This document shows positions 61,218 through 64,000 of a stretch of 64,000 nucleotides of DNA, one piece after another (the stretch's first letter is position 1; each line of letters starts with the position of its first letter). Position numbers and translations under genes: made by a program. The DNA lies in contig JANNBB010000011.1 in assembly GCA_031385005.1 (NCBI GenBank), positions 186,001-250,000 on the forward strand. Direction: 5' to 3'. This stretch comes from JADKIH01 sp031385005 (GTDB taxonomy: Bacteria > Bacteroidota > Bacteroidia > AKYH767-A > 2013-40CM-41-45). The notes under the pieces were generated by a model, which ran no database searches, was not told where the DNA came from, and saw only the letters and a list, made by a program, of their open reading frames with translations.

Positions 61218-62113
61218 GATTACCGGATTTTTTAGTTGTCGGGGCAGCACGAGCAGGAACAACTGCTTTGCATTATTATTTGCGACAACATCCGGGTTTG
61301 TTTTTACCGGCCCAGAAAGAGCCCTGTTTTTTTTGCTTCAATGGAGAAAAATTGAATTACAAAAATGGAAAATTTGCTTTTGCCGTTACGGAGAAAGATG
61401 ACTATTTCCGATTATTTAAAAATGTCAAGCCGGATCAGCAATGCGGAGAAATTTCAACACCCTATTTGTATTTACATGATCAAACGATAAAAAAAATTCA
61501 GAATTATTATCCAAAGAATAAGCTGCCTTCTATAGTTATATTGTTGCGTAATCCGGTTGAACGCGCCTATTCGCAGTATCTTTGGAAATTAAGGGATGGG
61601 AGAGAGAAACTATCTTTCGATCTGGCATTGAAAGCTGAAGACACGAGGAAGAAAGAAAATTATAGTTTCGATTATTTTTATGCCGAACGCGGACTATATT
61701 TCGATGCCGTTCAAAATTACCTGAACAATTTTCCGGCTATCAAGATTGTTTTGTATGAAGATTTTAGGTCGAATATCGAAAAAAAACTTTCTGAGATATG
61801 TCGGTTTTTAGGCGTAGAAGATGAGCATAAATTTTTACTGAAAGACGAGGTCAATTCTTCTTCCATGCCCCGTTTTGCGGCATTGGGAAACATCATGACC
61901 GTCGAAAGTAAATTTAAGTTCAAACTTCTCGGGCTGTTGCCGGACAACGTTCGAGCCGGGATTAAAGAGCAATTCAACCGATGGAATTCGACAGGAAATC
62001 CTGTTCCGGCCATGTCTAATGAAGCCCAAGATTATCTTAATGATTATTATAAGGAAGACGTCATTAAATTGATTTCGCTAACAGGATTGGATTTATCAAA
62101 GTGGATAATATAA
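61214..62113 (+). CDS. PAPS-dependent sulfotransferase
   Basis: A 299-residue sulfotransferase of the heparan N-deacetylase/sulfotransferase-like group. The 5'-phosphosulfate-binding loop FLVVGAARAGTTALHYYL is at residues 6-23. The 3'-phosphate-binding motif RNPVERAYSQYLW is near 114. It needs PAPS, which the cysC-cysD-cysN genes just upstream would supply. Start ATG overlaps the polymerase gene; its end overlaps the next glycosyltransferase by 13 bases. The acceptor is probably a surface polysaccharide from this locus, by inference. Confidence 0.92.
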   Translation: MRLPDFLVVGAARAGTTALHYYLRQHPGLFLPAQKEPCFFCFNGEKLNYKNGKFAFAVTEKDDYFRLFKNVKPDQQCGEISTPYLYLHDQTIKKIQNYYPKNKLPSIVILLRNPVERAYSQYLWKLRDGREKLSFDLALKAEDTRKKENYSFDYFYAERGLYFDAVQNYLNNFPAIKIVLYEDFRSNIEKKLSEICRFLGVEDEHKFLLKDEVNSSSMPRFAALGNIMTVESKFKFKLLGLLPDNVRAGIKEQFNRWNSTGNPVPAMSNEAQDYLNDYYKEDVIKLISLTGLDLSKWII

Positions 62114-63237
62114 CAGAAAAAATTCCGATTGGAGTTTCTATCATCGATCCTGTGGGAATAAAAGCGGGGATGGATCAATATGATTTAAACTTGGCATGTT
62201 CGCTAGTTAATGCTTCATGTCGAGTAAAAGTATATTCAAATTTTGCTGACGCGAAACACAAATCATTTATTGATGAACATTTCGCTTTTTATTTGAAAAA
62301 TAATTTTTATCGTGGAATTCGATTGTTAGCTCAATTTATAGGGGCTTTGAAAAAATCTAAAAGAGAGAAACTTGGGATTGTCATATTGCATGTGTTTCAT
62401 TTTTCATGGTTAAATTACCTGTTTATCATATTAATTAAGAAGTTCGGTTTTAAACTTTGCCTGATTGTACATGACGTAGAAAGTTTAGTTTACTCCGGTA
62501 GTAAATCACGGCTAAAAAAATCTGCTGAAATGGCGGATTGTATGGTTGTGCACAATATGACTACTTATAACGAATTGTTAGGCAAAATGAATGTTTTTTC
62601 AAAGGAGAAACTACACATCATCCCACATGGAAAATATATTGTTGAATTGGAAAAGGAGAAAAGGGAAGTTGCATTGGAATACTATAATCTTGATTCCACT
62701 AAGCACTATTTACTTTTCTTCGGAATGATAAAAAAGGAAAAGTCGCTTGAAGTGTTAATCGATGCCATGGCAAAATTGCCGGAAAACATTCACCTGATTA
62801 TCGCCGGGAGAATGCGTGGTATTTCATTTGATGTTTATGCCAAACAAATCGAAGAAAGTAAACTAACCAATAGAGTGCACCCTTTTATCCGTTATATTAC
62901 AAACGAAGAAAGGCATTTATTTTTCGGATTAAGCGACCTTTCTATTCTCCCTTATCGACGCATTTACCAAAGCGGCGTGTTGCTAATGGCCATGAGTTAT
63001 GGTCTGCCTGTTGTAGCAAGTGACCTGCCGGCAAACAGGGAGGTTATTAACAATTCAAACGGAAGACTTTTTAGGGTGGGTGATGCTTCTGATCTGGCTT
63101 TTAAAGTAAATTCGCTGATTGAAAATGTTAATGAACGGGAAGCAATAGCCACCAATGCTATGGTCTATCTAAATCAGAATCACGACTGGGCCGATATTGC
63201 CGGCCGATTTTTAAAATTATTAAAGGAAATCAAATGA
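62101..63237 (+). CDS. Family 4-like glycosyltransferase
   Basis: A 378-residue GT-B fold glycosyltransferase. The donor-binding C-terminal half has HIIPHGKY near 175, LLFFGMIKKEKSLEVLIDAM near 203 and the EX7E-like region YRRIYQSGVLLMAMSYGLP near 290. The N-terminal half holds an early GIKAGMDQYDLNLACSL. It starts with GTG at 62101 inside the end of the sulfotransferase gene and overlaps the next gene by ATGA. Donor and acceptor sugars cannot be deduced. Confidence 0.88.
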   Translation: MDNITEKIPIGVSIIDPVGIKAGMDQYDLNLACSLVNASCRVKVYSNFADAKHKSFIDEHFAFYLKNNFYRGIRLLAQFIGALKKSKREKLGIVILHVFHFSWLNYLFIILIKKFGFKLCLIVHDVESLVYSGSKSRLKKSAEMADCMVVHNMTTYNELLGKMNVFSKEKLHIIPHGKYIVELEKEKREVALEYYNLDSTKHYLLFFGMIKKEKSLEVLIDAMAKLPENIHLIIAGRMRGISFDVYAKQIEESKLTNRVHPFIRYITNEERHLFFGLSDLSILPYRRIYQSGVLLMAMSYGLPVVASDLPANREVINNSNGRLFRVGDASDLAFKVNSLIENVNEREAIATNAMVYLNQNHDWADIAGRFLKLLKEIK

Positions 63238-64000
63238 AAATCTCCATTATAGGGACACACGGAATACCGGCCAGATATGGAGGATTTGAAACGTTTGCTG
63301 AACAACTGGCTTTGGCTTGTGCAAAGGAGGGAATAAAAGTACAAGTGGTAAATGAAAAGAGCAATCCTATTGAACAGCTTCATGATAACTTAGAAATAGT
63401 CAGTTCTGTTTACAATAAGAGTGAGAATCCAATAAAATTCTATCGCGATTCTTTGCGAATTGCCGAAGCTGACAGCGATATTATTTTATGCTGCGGAGTA
63501 GGAGGAGCTTATTATTACCGGGGAATTTTAAAGCGTGGAGTCAAGGTTGTTACCAATGTTGATGGACTTGAGCATTTAAGAAAAAAATACAGTTTAATAC
63601 AACGACTGGCTATATATTTTCTTCAGATTTTGGCAGCGAAACATAGCAGCAAGATTGTAGCTGACTCACACAGTGTAGAACAATATTGGACTAAACGTTT
63701 TCCTAAGTTGAAAGGCAAAATAAAAACCATTGCTTATGGGGCGAGCGATTGTGAGGCTTTCGATGCTTCTGTTTTATCCGGATTCGGACTGGAAAAGGAT
63801 GGATACTATCTCGCCATTGCCCGTTTAGTTCCTGAAAATAATATTCTGGAAATGGTTGATGCCATGCGCCATTATATTGGGAAAAGAAAATTAATTGTAG
63901 TTGGTCGTTTAGAAGAGACTGCCTATGTAAAGACGTTAAAGGATAACAGTGATGATAAGGTAATTTTTCTGGATGCCATATATGACAAGAAGGTGCTCGA
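63234..64000 (+). CDS. DUF1972-type glycosyltransferase, partial (cut by window end)
   Basis: The frame starts with ATG at 63234, overlapping the preceding stop (ATGA), and stays open for 255 codons to the window end. The N-terminus MKISIIGTHGIPARYGGFET, then FAEQLALAC, is the signature of the DUF1972 domain found at the start of rhamnosyltransferase-like GT4 enzymes. LSGFGLEKDGYYLAIARLVPENN marks entry to the C-terminal donor domain, which is cut off. The gene continues the surface polysaccharide locus. Confidence 0.9.
   Translation, partial: MKISIIGTHGIPARYGGFETFAEQLALACAKEGIKVQVVNEKSNPIEQLHDNLEIVSSVYNKSENPIKFYRDSLRIAEADSDIILCCGVGGAYYYRGILKRGVKVVTNVDGLEHLRKKYSLIQRLAIYFLQILAAKHSSKIVADSHSVEQYWTKRFPKLKGKIKTIAYGASDCEAFDASVLSGFGLEKDGYYLAIARLVPENNILEMVDAMRHYIGKRKLIVVGRLEETAYVKTLKDNSDDKVIFLDAIYDKKVL

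Overview
The window reads as a chromosomal segment of a Bacteroidota bacterium, probably environmental and not assignable to genus from this alone. Evidence: the type IX secretion (T9SS) outer-membrane translocon SprA (2407 aa), seven proteins ending in T9SS type A sorting domains, the ruvA-sprA-gcvH-VanZ neighbourhood, TAnnTTTG-type -7 promoter boxes, weak Shine-Dalgarno sites and AT-rich intergenic DNA. No rRNA, tRNA, CRISPR array, integrase or transposase gene is visible.

Layout. 1-2851: end of sucA, then sucB and thpR. 3142-11591: an island of about 8 kb on the minus strand, bounded by two direct 246-bp copies of the 3' end of an nfu gene. It holds a 1926-aa and a 493-aa T9SS cargo gene (the 'large + small' cassette) and the eroded remnant of another such cassette. 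11368-28124: housekeeping genes (nfu, nadB, a LuxE-like gene, tyrS, an SDR epimerase, a dihydroorotase-like gene, a DPM1-type glycosyltransferase, acs, an RRM protein, ruvB, queG, ubiX, VanZ, gcvH). 28187-38447: sprA, ruvA, maeB. 38563-44495: T9SS cargo, then a four-gene set with three thioredoxin-fold CxxC proteins and a DUF6029-like outer-membrane protein. 44628-50773: a second intact 'large + small' cassette on the plus strand. 50817-54853: a beta-barrel protein, deoC and two aldehyde dehydrogenase genes, the second a half-length form lacking the catalytic part. 54865-64000: sulfate activation genes (cysC, cysD, cysN, cysQ) running into a flippase, an O-antigen ligase-like polymerase, a sulfotransferase and two glycosyltransferases; the last gene is cut by the window end.

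How they fit together. SprA would export the seven sorting-domain proteins. The two cassettes share gene order, domain plan and sequence motifs, so they look like one duplicating two-gene secreted system. The large protein starts with a domain that may be a TIM barrel with conserved acidic residues, followed by Ig-like, beta-helix and sorting domains. The small protein carries a KHANGRDWW signature. I know no described function for the pair, and it is my main candidate for an undescribed system. The 3' end of the window looks like a locus for a sulfated surface polysaccharide: CysC/D/N make PAPS, the sulfotransferase uses it and CysQ removes the PAP by-product.
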